A stretch of 5,755 nt of DNA, taken from an uncultured Eubacterium sp. GTDB lineage: Bacteria; Bacillota; Clostridia; Peptostreptococcales; Anaerovoracaceae. Numbering within the stretch: the first letter of the stretch is position 1; every line of letters starts with the position of its first letter. Below, one piece after another: positions 1 to 5,755 of the stretch. The translations under genes and the position numbers were made by a program. The notes below the pieces were generated by a model that did no database searches, was not told the DNA's origin, and saw nothing but the letters and a program-made list of their open reading frames with translations. The stretch lies in the NCBI GenBank assembly GCA_905193765.1, contig CAJJPZ010000141.1, forward strand, positions 1-5,755, given 5' to 3'.

Positions 1-36
1 TCTGATAGCTCTTTACTTTTACAATAATTCAAATAA

Positions 37-55
37 TGTTGCCATTTTGTTGCCA
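37..55. repeat. 8-bp direct repeat pair TGTTGCCA
   Basis: TGTTGCCA occurs at 37-44 and again at 48-55, an 11-bp period, so both copies face the same side of the helix. A partial inverted copy (GGCAA) is at 72-76. The spacing suggests a protein-binding site, for example arm-type sites of a tyrosine integrase, but the sequence alone does not show what binds. The rest of 1-74 holds no supportable gene. Confidence 0.45.
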
Positions 56-74
56 AAAAGCATATACAATCGGC

Positions 75-100
75 AAAAGCCCAGTAAAATAGGGCTTTTT
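75..100 (-). terminator. symmetric rho-independent terminator after guaA
   Basis: A perfect 8-bp stem, AAAAGCCC (75-82) and GGGCTTTT (92-99), encloses a 9-nt loop, starting 14 nt beyond the guaA stop. Because the arms carry A and T runs, it can work in either direction; the plus-strand side has five T (96-100), the minus-strand side four. It probably ends the guaB-guaA transcript and may also serve a convergent gene beyond the left edge. Confidence 0.8.
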
Positions 101-113
101 CAGGAGTGCGAAA

Positions 114-1682
114 TTATTCCCACTCTATCGTCCCTGGTGGTTTGCCTGTGCAGTCGTACATGACTCTGTTGACGTGCTTTACTTCGTTGACGATCCTTGT
201 GGTCACTTTCTGCAGGACTTCCCATGGGAGCTGTGCTGCTTCAGCTGTCATGAAGTCCGAGGTCATTACAGCTCTGAGGGCGATGGCGTAGTCGTATGTC
301 CTGAAGTCGCCCATTACTCCGACGCTCCTCATGTTGGTGAGGGCTGCGAAGTACTGTCCGATGGTGCCAGGCTGTCCGTACTTAGGGATCAGTCCGACTT
401 CCATGGCATTGGCGATCTCTTCACGGTATATGGCATCTGCATCCTGTACGATCTTCACCTTTTCCTCGGTAACATCGCCAATGATCCTGATACCCAGGCC
501 GGGCCCCGGGAACGGCTGACGGAACACCAGATAATCAGGTATACCCAGTTCCAGACCTGCTCTGCGCACTTCATCCTTGAAGAGCATACGCAGCGGCTCA
601 ACGATCTCCTTGAAATCAACGTGATCAGGCAGTCCGCCTACATTGTGGTGGGACTTGATCACAGCTGATTTACCGAGACCTGATTCGATAACATCAGGAT
701 AGATAGTCCCCTGCACCAGGAAATCCACCGCACCGATCTTCTTGGCTTCTTCCTCGAATACGCGGATGAACTCCTCGCCGATTATCTTTCTCTTCTGTTC
801 AGGATCTGTGACGCCCGCCAGCTTGTCGTAAAATCTCTGCTGTGCGTTCACGCGTACGAAGTTCAGATCGTACGGTCCCTCAGGACCGAATACCGCCTCG
901 ACCTCATCACCTTCGTTCTTACGCAGGAGGCCGTGGTCAACGAACACACATGTCAGCTGTTTGCCTACCGCCTTGGACAGCAGCACAGCGGCCACCGATG
1001 AGTCAACACCTCCGGAAAGAGCACAGAGCACTTTGCCGTCTCCGACTTTTTCACGGACTGCTTTTATCGTATCCTCCACGAAAGATCCCATCTGCCAGTC
1101 TCCGCTGCATCCGCAAACATCTTTGACGAATGCCTCCAGCATCTTGGTACCTTCAACGGTATGCATCACCTCAGGATGCGGCTGCAGAGCGTATATGCCA
1201 CGGTCAGGATTCTCCATGGCTGCCACAGGACATACAGGCGTATGCGCTGTTATCCTGAAGCCTTCAGGCACCTGGCTGATATAATCCGTATGGCTCATCC
1301 AGCATATAGTCGTATCAGCTACTTCTCTGAAAAGTCCGCTCTTGTCATCCACAGTGACTTCCGTCCTGCCGTATTCGCTCACCGGAGCTGTCTCTACTCT
1401 GCCACCCAGCTGGTGTGCGATGAGCTGAGCACCGTAACATATGCCCAGTACAGGTACGCCCAGGTCGTATATCGCCTTATCGTACTGAGGAGAATCATCT
1501 CCGTACACGCTGTTCGGGCCTCCTGTGAAAATTATACCCTTAGGGTTCTTAGCCTTTATATCATCAAGGCTCATGGTGTAAGGATGCACTTCGCAGTACA
1601 CGTTGCACTCTCTTACTCTCCTGGCGATCAGCTGGTTGTACTGCCCGCCGAAATCCAGGACTATAATCATCTCATGATTCAT
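114..1682 (-). CDS. guaA: GMP synthase (glutamine-hydrolysing)
   Basis: Cytoplasmic enzyme for the last step of GMP synthesis: XMP + ATP + glutamine gives GMP, AMP, PPi and glutamate. The 522 residues match the usual single-chain form. The N-terminal class I glutamine amidotransferase domain (about 5-195) shows the nucleophile elbow GICYGAQ with Cys82, and the rest of the triad, His169 and Glu171, in QPHPEV. The ATP-pyrophosphatase domain carries the PP-loop SGGVDSS (223-229). The C-terminal dimerisation/XMP-binding domain includes RQPFPGPGLGIRI (388-400) and ends in the conserved KPPGTIEWE. The start at 1682 is chosen because the amidotransferase strand IIVLDFGGQYNQ begins five residues in, as in homologues, and GAGGT lies 4 nt upstream (1687-1691). 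It follows guaB by 36 nt with no terminator between, so the two are probably co-transcribed. All catalytic motifs are intact. What is seen is decisive; no serious alternative. Confidence 0.99.
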   Translation of the reverse strand: MNHEMIIVLDFGGQYNQLIARRVRECNVYCEVHPYTMSLDDIKAKNPKGIIFTGGPNSVYGDDSPQYDKAIYDLGVPVLGICYGAQLIAHQLGGRVETAPVSEYGRTEVTVDDKSGLFREVADTTICWMSHTDYISQVPEGFRITAHTPVCPVAAMENPDRGIYALQPHPEVMHTVEGTKMLEAFVKDVCGCSGDWQMGSFVEDTIKAVREKVGDGKVLCALSGGVDSSVAAVLLSKAVGKQLTCVFVDHGLLRKNEGDEVEAVFGPEGPYDLNFVRVNAQQRFYDKLAGVTDPEQKRKIIGEEFIRVFEEEAKKIGAVDFLVQGTIYPDVIESGLGKSAVIKSHHNVGGLPDHVDFKEIVEPLRMLFKDEVRRAGLELGIPDYLVFRQPFPGPGLGIRIIGDVTEEKVKIVQDADAIYREEIANAMEVGLIPKYGQPGTIGQYFAALTNMRSVGVMGDFRTYDYAIALRAVMTSDFMTAEAAQLPWEVLQKVTTRIVNEVKHVNRVMYDCTGKPPGTIEWE

Positions 1683-1718
1683 ATCTACCTCACAAAATAT
1701 TATCTGTTGCTTTACTTA

Positions 1719-3230
1719 TTACCTGTTGCTGCTGCCGCTCCCCTCTCTCAGGATAACGTCATGAGCTCCGCCTTCAACTATACTTGTAGCCGATACCACT
1801 GTGAGCTTCGCATCTCTCTGGAGATCCGGGATCGTAGTGACACCGCAGTTGCACATAGTCGATTTCACCTTCTGGAGGGACTGTCTCACATTGTCGCTGA
1901 GCGGACCTGCATACGGTACATATGAATCCACGCCCTCTTCGAAGGAAAGCTTGCTGTCTCCGCCAAGATCGTAACGCTGCCAGTTTCTCGCTCTGTTAGA
2001 GCCTTCGCCCCAGTATTCCTTGACATAGCTGCCGTTTATAGTCAGCTTGGCTGTAGGGGATTCGTCAAATCTGGAGAAATATCTTCCCAGCATCAGGAAG
2101 TCAGCGCCCATAGCCAGAGCCAGGGTCATATGATAATCGTAAACTATACCGCCGTCTGAACAGATCGGGATATATACGCCTGTTCTCTCATAGTATTCGT
2201 CCCTTGCCTTGGCCACCTCGATGACAGCTGAGGCCTGTCCGCGGCCGATACCTTTCTGCTCTCTTGTGATGCATATCGATCCTCCGCCTATACCTATCTT
2301 TATAAAATCAGCACCTGCATCCGCCAGGTAATTGAAACCATCTCTGTCGACCACATTTCCGGCACCTATCTTCACGCTGTCGCCGTACTTTTCTCTTACA
2401 AAGTCAAGTGTGATCTTCTGCCACTCTGAATAACCCTCCGATGAATCTATACAGAGCACATCTGCACCAGCTTCAACAAGAGCCGGTATCCTCTCGGCAT
2501 AGTCCCTGGTGTTGACTCCGGCACCTACAACGTATCTCTTGTGCTCGTCCAGCAGTTCATCCGGATATTCCTTGTGTGTGTCATAGTCCTTACGGAAAAC
2601 GAAGTATGCAAGTTTCTGATTATCATCAACTATCGGAAGCGCATTCAGCTTGTTGTCCCAGAGTATATCATTGGCTTCTGAAAGAGTCACTCCGGCCTTC
2701 GCATATATCAGTTTATCGAAAGGTGTCATGAACTCGCTGACCTTCGTGTCCGGTGAGAGACGGCTTATACGGTAGTCTCTGCTTGTAACGAGCCCCACCA
2801 TTTTGCCTTCTGCCGTACCGTCCTCCGTTACAGCAGTAGTCGAATGGCCTGTCCTTGCCTTGAGCGCCAGCAGATCCGCCAGTGTCTGATCAGGTCTGAT
2901 GTTGGCATCACTTGTAACGAAGCCGGCCTTGTGATCCTTGACACGTTTCACCATTTCAGCCTGGCTCTCTATGCTCTGTGAGCCGTATATGAATGATATC
3001 CCGCCTTCTTTGGCAAGGGCGATCGCCAGCCTGTCACCTGATACAGCCTGCATTATGGCTGATACCATAGGGATGTTCATCTGTATCGGTGATTCCTCCT
3101 CACCTTTTCTGAATTTCACTACAGGCGTCCTGAGCGAAACGTTCTCGACCCTGCACTCAGTCGAAGAATATCCCGGTACTAAAAGATACTCGTTGAATGT
3201 TCTCGATGGTTCATCAAAAATATGTGCCAT
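1719..3230 (-). CDS. guaB: IMP dehydrogenase, Tritrichomonas foetus-like type
   Basis: Catalyses the NAD-dependent oxidation of IMP to XMP, the committed step to guanine nucleotides, in the cytoplasm as a tetramer. Its 503 residues form a TIM barrel interrupted by a tandem CBS (Bateman) module at about 105-220. The K+/catalytic loop is GIGGGSICITRE, with catalytic Cys320. IMP-contacting residues include Ser318 and Asp359 in CSDGG. The mobile flap RARNWQRYDLGG carries the Arg419-Tyr420 pair that activates water, followed by EEGVDSYVPYAG. From memory, length and sequence agree closely with T. foetus IMPDH (also 503 aa; Cys319, Arg418, Tyr419), far more than with Bacillus or E. coli GuaB (about 490 aa). 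The start is supported by AGGAGG at 3236-3241, 5 nt before ATG, and by a TFNEYLLVPG motif close to the N terminus. First gene of a guaB-guaA operon. GMP reductase is excluded by the CBS module and flap. Confidence 0.97.
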   Translation of the reverse strand: MAHIFDEPSRTFNEYLLVPGYSSTECRVENVSLRTPVVKFRKGEEESPIQMNIPMVSAIMQAVSGDRLAIALAKEGGISFIYGSQSIESQAEMVKRVKDHKAGFVTSDANIRPDQTLADLLALKARTGHSTTAVTEDGTAEGKMVGLVTSRDYRISRLSPDTKVSEFMTPFDKLIYAKAGVTLSEANDILWDNKLNALPIVDDNQKLAYFVFRKDYDTHKEYPDELLDEHKRYVVGAGVNTRDYAERIPALVEAGADVLCIDSSEGYSEWQKITLDFVREKYGDSVKIGAGNVVDRDGFNYLADAGADFIKIGIGGGSICITREQKGIGRGQASAVIEVAKARDEYYERTGVYIPICSDGGIVYDYHMTLALAMGADFLMLGRYFSRFDESPTAKLTINGSYVKEYWGEGSNRARNWQRYDLGGDSKLSFEEGVDSYVPYAGPLSDNVRQSLQKVKSTMCNCGVTTIPDLQRDAKLTVVSATSIVEGGAHDVILREGSGSSNR

Positions 3231-3290
3231 TTATACCTCCTCTGTTTTTTCAGCTGCGTGATTTATTTTAAATATGTTTTTCTAAAAATG

Positions 3291-3302
3291 ATATTATAAT
3301 AT
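3291..3302. promoter_or_regulatory. 12-bp AT palindrome at the guaB start region
   Basis: ATATTATAATAT is a perfect palindrome that overlaps the edge of the candidate -10 box and the probable transcription start of guaB. Its position would suit a repressor, but an all-AT palindrome in AT-rich DNA can arise by chance. It also contains the alternative -10 sequence TATAAT. Confidence 0.3.
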
Positions 3303-3329
3303 TTTATCTCAAAAACGTCTCTATTACAA
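3301..3329 (-). promoter_or_regulatory. candidate sigma-A promoter for guaB-guaA
   Basis: On the minus strand, TTGTAA (3324-3329, four of six matches to TTGACA) and TAAAAT (3301-3306, five of six matches to TATAAT) are separated by exactly 17 bp in AT-rich DNA. This would give a leader of about 60 nt. A perfect TATAAT also lies just downstream (3293-3298), but it has no good -35 box at 16-18 bp. No riboswitch fold was recognised in the leader. Confidence 0.55.
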
Positions 3330-3343
3330 TTGCTTTTATGACA

Positions 3344-3367
3344 TTTGAATATTTAAAATTATTCAAA
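3344..3367. repeat. 8+8 bp inverted repeat upstream of the guaB promoter
   Basis: TTTGAATA (3344-3351) and TATTCAAA (3360-3367) are perfect inverted arms around an 8-nt AT centre. It lies between the ure terminator and the candidate guaB -35 box, about 14 bp upstream of it. It may be a regulator site or part of an AT-rich upstream element. I do not recognise it as a known operator, and it lacks the CGAAC core of a Firmicute PurR box. Confidence 0.5.
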
Positions 3368-3408
3368 CAAAAATATCGCAAACTGTGAACGATGCACAGA
3401 TCGCGATA
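3362..3408 (-). terminator. rho-independent terminator of the ure operon
   Basis: On the minus strand a 14-bp stem (arms 3395-3408 and 3374-3387, with one U-U mismatch and one G-U pair) closes a 7-nt loop (3388-3394). It is followed directly by ATTTTTGTTTG. It begins 33 nt beyond the ureD stop. It should separate the urease operon from guaB-guaA, so the latter needs its own promoter. Confidence 0.9.
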
Positions 3409-3441
3409 CTTTTATGACTCTGCTGCTGTTGCCGTACCTGA

Positions 3442-4263
3442 TCAGTACTTTCTCACACGTACAGCTCCCTTGCCGATGAGTTCACAGCGCAGTATATCCC
3501 ATATATCATATACGAAATCCTTTATGGCGATCATATCAGTCCCAATGAATCGTACTGTTATGATCCTGCTGTCCACCAGCCCTGCTGCAGCCTCTATGTC
3601 ACTGTCATGTGCGGCTGCATTCAGTCTGTCACATATGCCCTCCGGTATGTCCGGAGCATACGCATACACTGTACCGCTGCTGAGTTTTCCCTCCAGCAGC
3701 CCACGTCTTGCAGGATCCATGGTCTCCGGAGTTATGCGGCAGCTGTCATACAGCTTCAGCTCGTCATCTACATATATCCTTGTCTTCGAAGAATATATGT
3801 CATAATCGAAGATCTCGTTCCTGGAAGTCCTGCCTGCCGTCACGATATCCGATGCGATCAGCACAGAATCGCTTTTCAGTCTGAACACACTGTCCTGGAA
3901 CGAGCTGGACTGTGCGAAGGGCACGTTGTATTCCGGCAGGTATTCGAGAGTCGCCCCGCTCCCCACCGAAAAAACATTCTCAATCTCCGCATGACCTTCA
4001 TCCATCCTGTAGAATTTGGTGCTCGACGGCGTCGTTATAAAAACATCCGCACCATCCTCAACAGTCACCTCCGTCAGCAGTCTGTCATGCTGCAGTATAC
4101 CTCCCCCCGGATTCAGAAAATATACGAAAGCAGTCCCGTCCTCTTCCTGATAGTGCGGCATCATTATCTGCAGCGGAAGTTTGAAATACTGTCTGGACAG
4201 ATGTGTCCTGCCGTTGTCTTTCCTGCTGAACACGAGAGACAGTTCACCTGTTGGTTTATTCAT
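3442..4263 (-). CDS. ureD: urease accessory protein UreD (UreH)
   Basis: Scaffold chaperone that binds apo-urease and recruits UreF and UreG for nickel insertion; in known structures it contains a tunnel for nickel. The 273 residues fit the family. Visible family landmarks are LPLQIMMP (29-36), FLNPGGGILQHDRL (49-62), the VTVEDGADVFITTPSSTKFYR stretch (66-86), GATLEYLPEYNVPF (103-116), ASDIVTAGRTSRNEIFDYD (137-155) and LYDSCRITPE (171-180). One oddity: the family often has GGDR after the NPGGG turn, whereas here it is QHDR. The start is firm because AGGAGG (4269-4274) lies 5 nt upstream, in the 12-nt gap after the ureG stop. It is the last gene of the cluster; the operon terminator follows directly. 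Placement after ureG is usual for Firmicutes. UreD is the least conserved urease accessory protein, but context and motifs agree. Confidence 0.97.
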   Translation of the reverse strand: MNKPTGELSLVFSRKDNGRTHLSRQYFKLPLQIMMPHYQEEDGTAFVYFLNPGGGILQHDRLLTEVTVEDGADVFITTPSSTKFYRMDEGHAEIENVFSVGSGATLEYLPEYNVPFAQSSSFQDSVFRLKSDSVLIASDIVTAGRTSRNEIFDYDIYSSKTRIYVDDELKLYDSCRITPETMDPARRGLLEGKLSSGTVYAYAPDIPEGICDRLNAAAHDSDIEAAAGLVDSRIITVRFIGTDMIAIKDFVYDIWDILRCELIGKGAVRVRKY

Positions 4264-4275
4264 ATCAGCCTCCTG

Positions 4276-4899
4276 TCATTCCTGCAGAGGCTGATCCTCG
4301 AACAGGACATCTTCCTTTATCCAGCGTATCACCTCGTCGAGGCCTGTGCCGTCGAACAGGTTCGTAAAAACGAAAGGCTTGTCGCCGCGCTGCGTTTTCG
4401 TATCTCTTTCCATCACGCCAAGATCGCTGTGCACATATGGCGCTATGTCAATCTTGTTTATCACCAGAAGATCGGATTTCGTTATCCCCGGACCGCCTTT
4501 TCTCGGTATCTTCTCGCCTTCGCCGACATCTATCACAAAGATGAGTCCATCCACCAGCTCCGGACTGAATGTGGCTGCAAGGTTGTCGCCGCCGCTCTCA
4601 ACGAAAATCATGTCCAGATCATCGAATCTGTCAAGCAGGATGTCTATGGCATCCAGGTTCATGGAAATATCTTCTCTTACAGCTGTATGCGGGCATCCGC
4701 CTGTCTCCACACCTATGATCCTTTCTTCCGGAAGCGCTTCTGCTCTTGTCAGTATCAGTGCATCCTCCTTGGTGAATATATCATTGGTTATGACTGCTAT
4801 CTCATATTCATCCCGCAGCCGTTTGCACAGTTTTTCGATAAGCGCGGTCTTGCCGGAACCCACAGGTCCGCCTACACCTATACGAACAGGTTTTCTCAT
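4276..4899 (-). CDS. ureG: urease accessory GTPase UreG
   Basis: SIMIBI-class GTPase that carries nickel to the UreD-UreF-urease complex and releases it on GTP hydrolysis. The 207 residues have the usual length. Motifs in order are the P-loop GPVGSGKT (11-18), NDIFTKEDA (39-47), the metal-binding Cys69-Pro70-His71 in ETGGCPHTAVREDISMN (65-81), ESGGDNLAATFSPEL (101-115), and the base-recognition NKID (148-151). The CPH motif holds the nickel at the dimer interface in characterised UreG. There is no His-rich N-terminal extension, as expected when a separate UreE with a His tail is present. The start is supported by AAAGGAG (4908-4914), 8 nt upstream of ATG. It lies 27 nt after ureF and 12 nt before ureD. 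The related hydrogenase protein HypB is excluded by the UreG-specific CPH context and the urease neighbours. Confidence 0.99.
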   Translation of the reverse strand: MRKPVRIGVGGPVGSGKTALIEKLCKRLRDEYEIAVITNDIFTKEDALILTRAEALPEERIIGVETGGCPHTAVREDISMNLDAIDILLDRFDDLDMIFVESGGDNLAATFSPELVDGLIFVIDVGEGEKIPRKGGPGITKSDLLVINKIDIAPYVHSDLGVMERDTKTQRGDKPFVFTNLFDGTGLDEVIRWIKEDVLFEDQPLQE

Positions 4900-4926
4900 A
4901 AGTCATTCTCCTTTCCGAAAGTCTCT

Positions 4927-5613
4927 CTACGACATATACAGTCTGACACCCAGGGTCTCATGGCGGATACCTGCTATATCCAGCGCCGGACAGAAATTCG
5001 ATATTTCTCCGATGGCTGTATTCATGCAAAGTTCCGATACATGCTCCATCAGTCCTGCAGAATCGAACAGGATCTTCTGTGCTTCCGTATTACCCAGAGG
5101 GATAAGCTTCAGAGCACTCTGCACCAGCGAGTTGGCGGTGCTGAACACATACGCCCTCACCGCATCAGCCAGCCCTGTATCCAGTCTTCCGCAGACTGCA
5201 CCGTAGATGACAGGATAGGATATGCCCTTCCTGCCGTAAATATCGTTCAGCTCTTTCATCAGCTCATCATCCATCATATCAGCAGCTATCCTGAGCAGGG
5301 CCTTGCCCATCCTGAGAGCCGATTCACGGCTCTCACCGGTGACTTTCACCGCACAGCTCAGCATTTCCAGTTCTTTAAGAGCAGCGATGTCTCCTGCTCC
5401 CGCCAGTCGGTATGCCTCGCATATCAGAGGCCCTTCGCAGCTGCCCACCGTATATTCCAGGTACACTTCCAGGAAATCGCTGAAGGTGCTGCTGTCACAT
5501 ATCTTTCCCTCGGATACATATGTCTCCAGTCCCCAGGACTGGCTGAAACCTCCGGAGGGGAATGTCCCTCCTGCAAGCTGCATCAGATAGAATATATTGT
5601 CTGCTGTCTTCAT
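4927..5613 (-). CDS. ureF: urease accessory protein UreF
   Basis: All-alpha chaperone that bridges UreD and UreG and gates GTP-dependent nickel insertion into urease. The 228 residues match the family. The hallmark FPSGGFSQSWGLETYV is at 18-33. Further family signatures are GESRESALRMGKALLRI (93-109), YPVIYGAVCG (133-142), LVQSALKLIPLGNTEAQKIL (163-182) and the C-terminal CPALDIAGIRHETLGVRLYMS block (208-228), where homologues usually end in RLF-S; that tail is known to contact UreD. The PLGN and RLYMS forms are mild variants of the commoner PLGQ and RLFRS. The start is fixed by AGGAG (5621-5625), 7 nt upstream, inside the 15-nt gap after the preceding His-rich gene. The ATG at 5618 is ruled out, since it runs into TGA after two codons. 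Confidence 0.98.
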   Translation of the reverse strand: MKTADNIFYLMQLAGGTFPSGGFSQSWGLETYVSEGKICDSSTFSDFLEVYLEYTVGSCEGPLICEAYRLAGAGDIAALKELEMLSCAVKVTGESRESALRMGKALLRIAADMMDDELMKELNDIYGRKGISYPVIYGAVCGRLDTGLADAVRAYVFSTANSLVQSALKLIPLGNTEAQKILFDSAGLMEHVSELCMNTAIGEISNFCPALDIAGIRHETLGVRLYMS

Positions 5614-5628
5614 ATCATGTCTCCTGCT

Positions 5629-5755
5629 TCATTCATGGTGATGATGATGTCCGTGATCATGATCCCCGTGTCCGTGGCGCTGCTTGTTCCCTCTGCCGCT
5701 CCTCTGATCGCGTGCCTGATGCTCGGTAACCTGTTCAAGGAGTCCGGCGTTGTGG
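5629..5755 (-). CDS. ureE: urease accessory protein UreE, C-terminal end (partial)
   Basis: Only the last 41 codons and the stop are present; the gene continues past the right edge. The reading frame ends in a histidine-rich tail, HGHGDHDHGHHHHHE, with nine His among the last 16 residues. Such tails are typical of UreE, the dimeric nickel metallochaperone that binds Ni(II) and hands it to UreG. The residues before it (NAGLLEQVTEHQARDQ and a short basic Arg/Gly/Lys/Gln linker) contain no motif that I can assign with certainty. The call therefore rests on the tail plus position: immediately before ureF, 15 nt away, in the standard E-F-G-D order. A different nickel-binding protein with a His tail is possible but less likely. 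The conserved UreE domains and the start lie outside the window. Confidence 0.87.
   Translation of the reverse strand, partial: HNAGLLEQVTEHQARDQRSGRGNKQRHGHGDHDHGHHHHHE

Noticed and set aside
174..668. Plus-strand open frame (164 codons) within guaA
   Set aside because: It is an antisense shadow of the conserved GMP synthase C-terminal domain, with no recognisable domain of its own.
1161..1925. Plus-strand open frame (254 codons) spanning the guaA-guaB junction
   Set aside because: It is antisense to guaA and guaB, has a composition typical of an antisense frame and no family resemblance. Catalytic motifs fix the real frames on the minus strand.
3231..3300. Purine riboswitch in the guaB leader
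   Set aside because: The leader is AT-rich and short, and shows no three-way junction or conserved core of the purine aptamer. Nothing beyond a promoter and a ribosome binding site can be supported.
4346..5206. Long plus-strand open frame (286 codons) antisense to ureG and ureF
   Set aside because: It is a shadow of two strongly supported genes on the other strand. The translation is Ser/Ile/Pro-rich with no recognisable motif, and the frame crosses the ureF-ureG boundary.
5629..5755. Alternative open frame through the His-rich end, one base shifted
   Set aside because: This frame is also open, but it reads into ureF and yields a Thr/Ile-rich sequence. The His-rich frame with its stop just before the ureF ribosome binding site fits UreE and the operon.
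3442..5755. A functional link between the urease genes and guaB-guaA in one operon
   Set aside because: A strong terminator and a 211-nt AT-rich spacer with its own candidate promoter lie between them, so co-transcription is unlikely despite the shared strand.

Overview
The window reads as a piece of chromosome from an anaerobic Firmicute of the class Clostridia, Lachnospiraceae-like or a relative. This is inferred from the style of the GMP synthase and IMP dehydrogenase proteins, strong AGGAGG-type ribosome binding sites, the urease accessory gene order and AT-rich spacers. I cannot fix the genus. Every gene that can be supported lies on the minus strand, so transcription runs from right to left.

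Right two thirds (about 3442-5755): the downstream end of a urease operon, in the order ureE (3' end only), ureF, ureG, ureD. Gaps are 15, 27 and 12 nt, and each gene has its own strong ribosome binding site. These are the four nickel-delivery chaperones. UreD, UreF and UreG form the complex on apo-urease that inserts nickel with GTP hydrolysis, and UreE brings the nickel through its His-rich tail. The structural genes ureABC are not in the window and should lie just beyond the right edge. A clear rho-independent terminator (3362-3408) closes the operon.

Middle (3231-3441): a 211-nt AT-rich spacer. It holds the ure terminator, an 8+8 bp inverted repeat, a candidate sigma-A promoter for the next operon, a 12-bp palindrome over the -10 region, and the ribosome binding site of the IMP dehydrogenase gene.

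Left (114-3230): a two-gene guanine nucleotide operon, guaB then guaA with a 36-nt gap. Together they convert IMP to XMP to GMP. The guaB product is not the common bacterial type: in length and sequence it matches the well-studied IMP dehydrogenase of the protozoan Tritrichomonas foetus, including residues tied to mycophenolic acid resistance. This is the most notable observation here.

Far left (1-113): a symmetric, probably bidirectional terminator after guaA, and a pair of 8-bp direct repeats spaced one helical turn apart. The 3' end of guaA is a known integration hotspot for genomic islands, so this edge deserves a look in the longer contig, but no mobile gene is visible. I see no tRNA, rRNA, CRISPR array or insertion sequence. 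The ure and gua operons look functionally separate; their adjacency is probably incidental.
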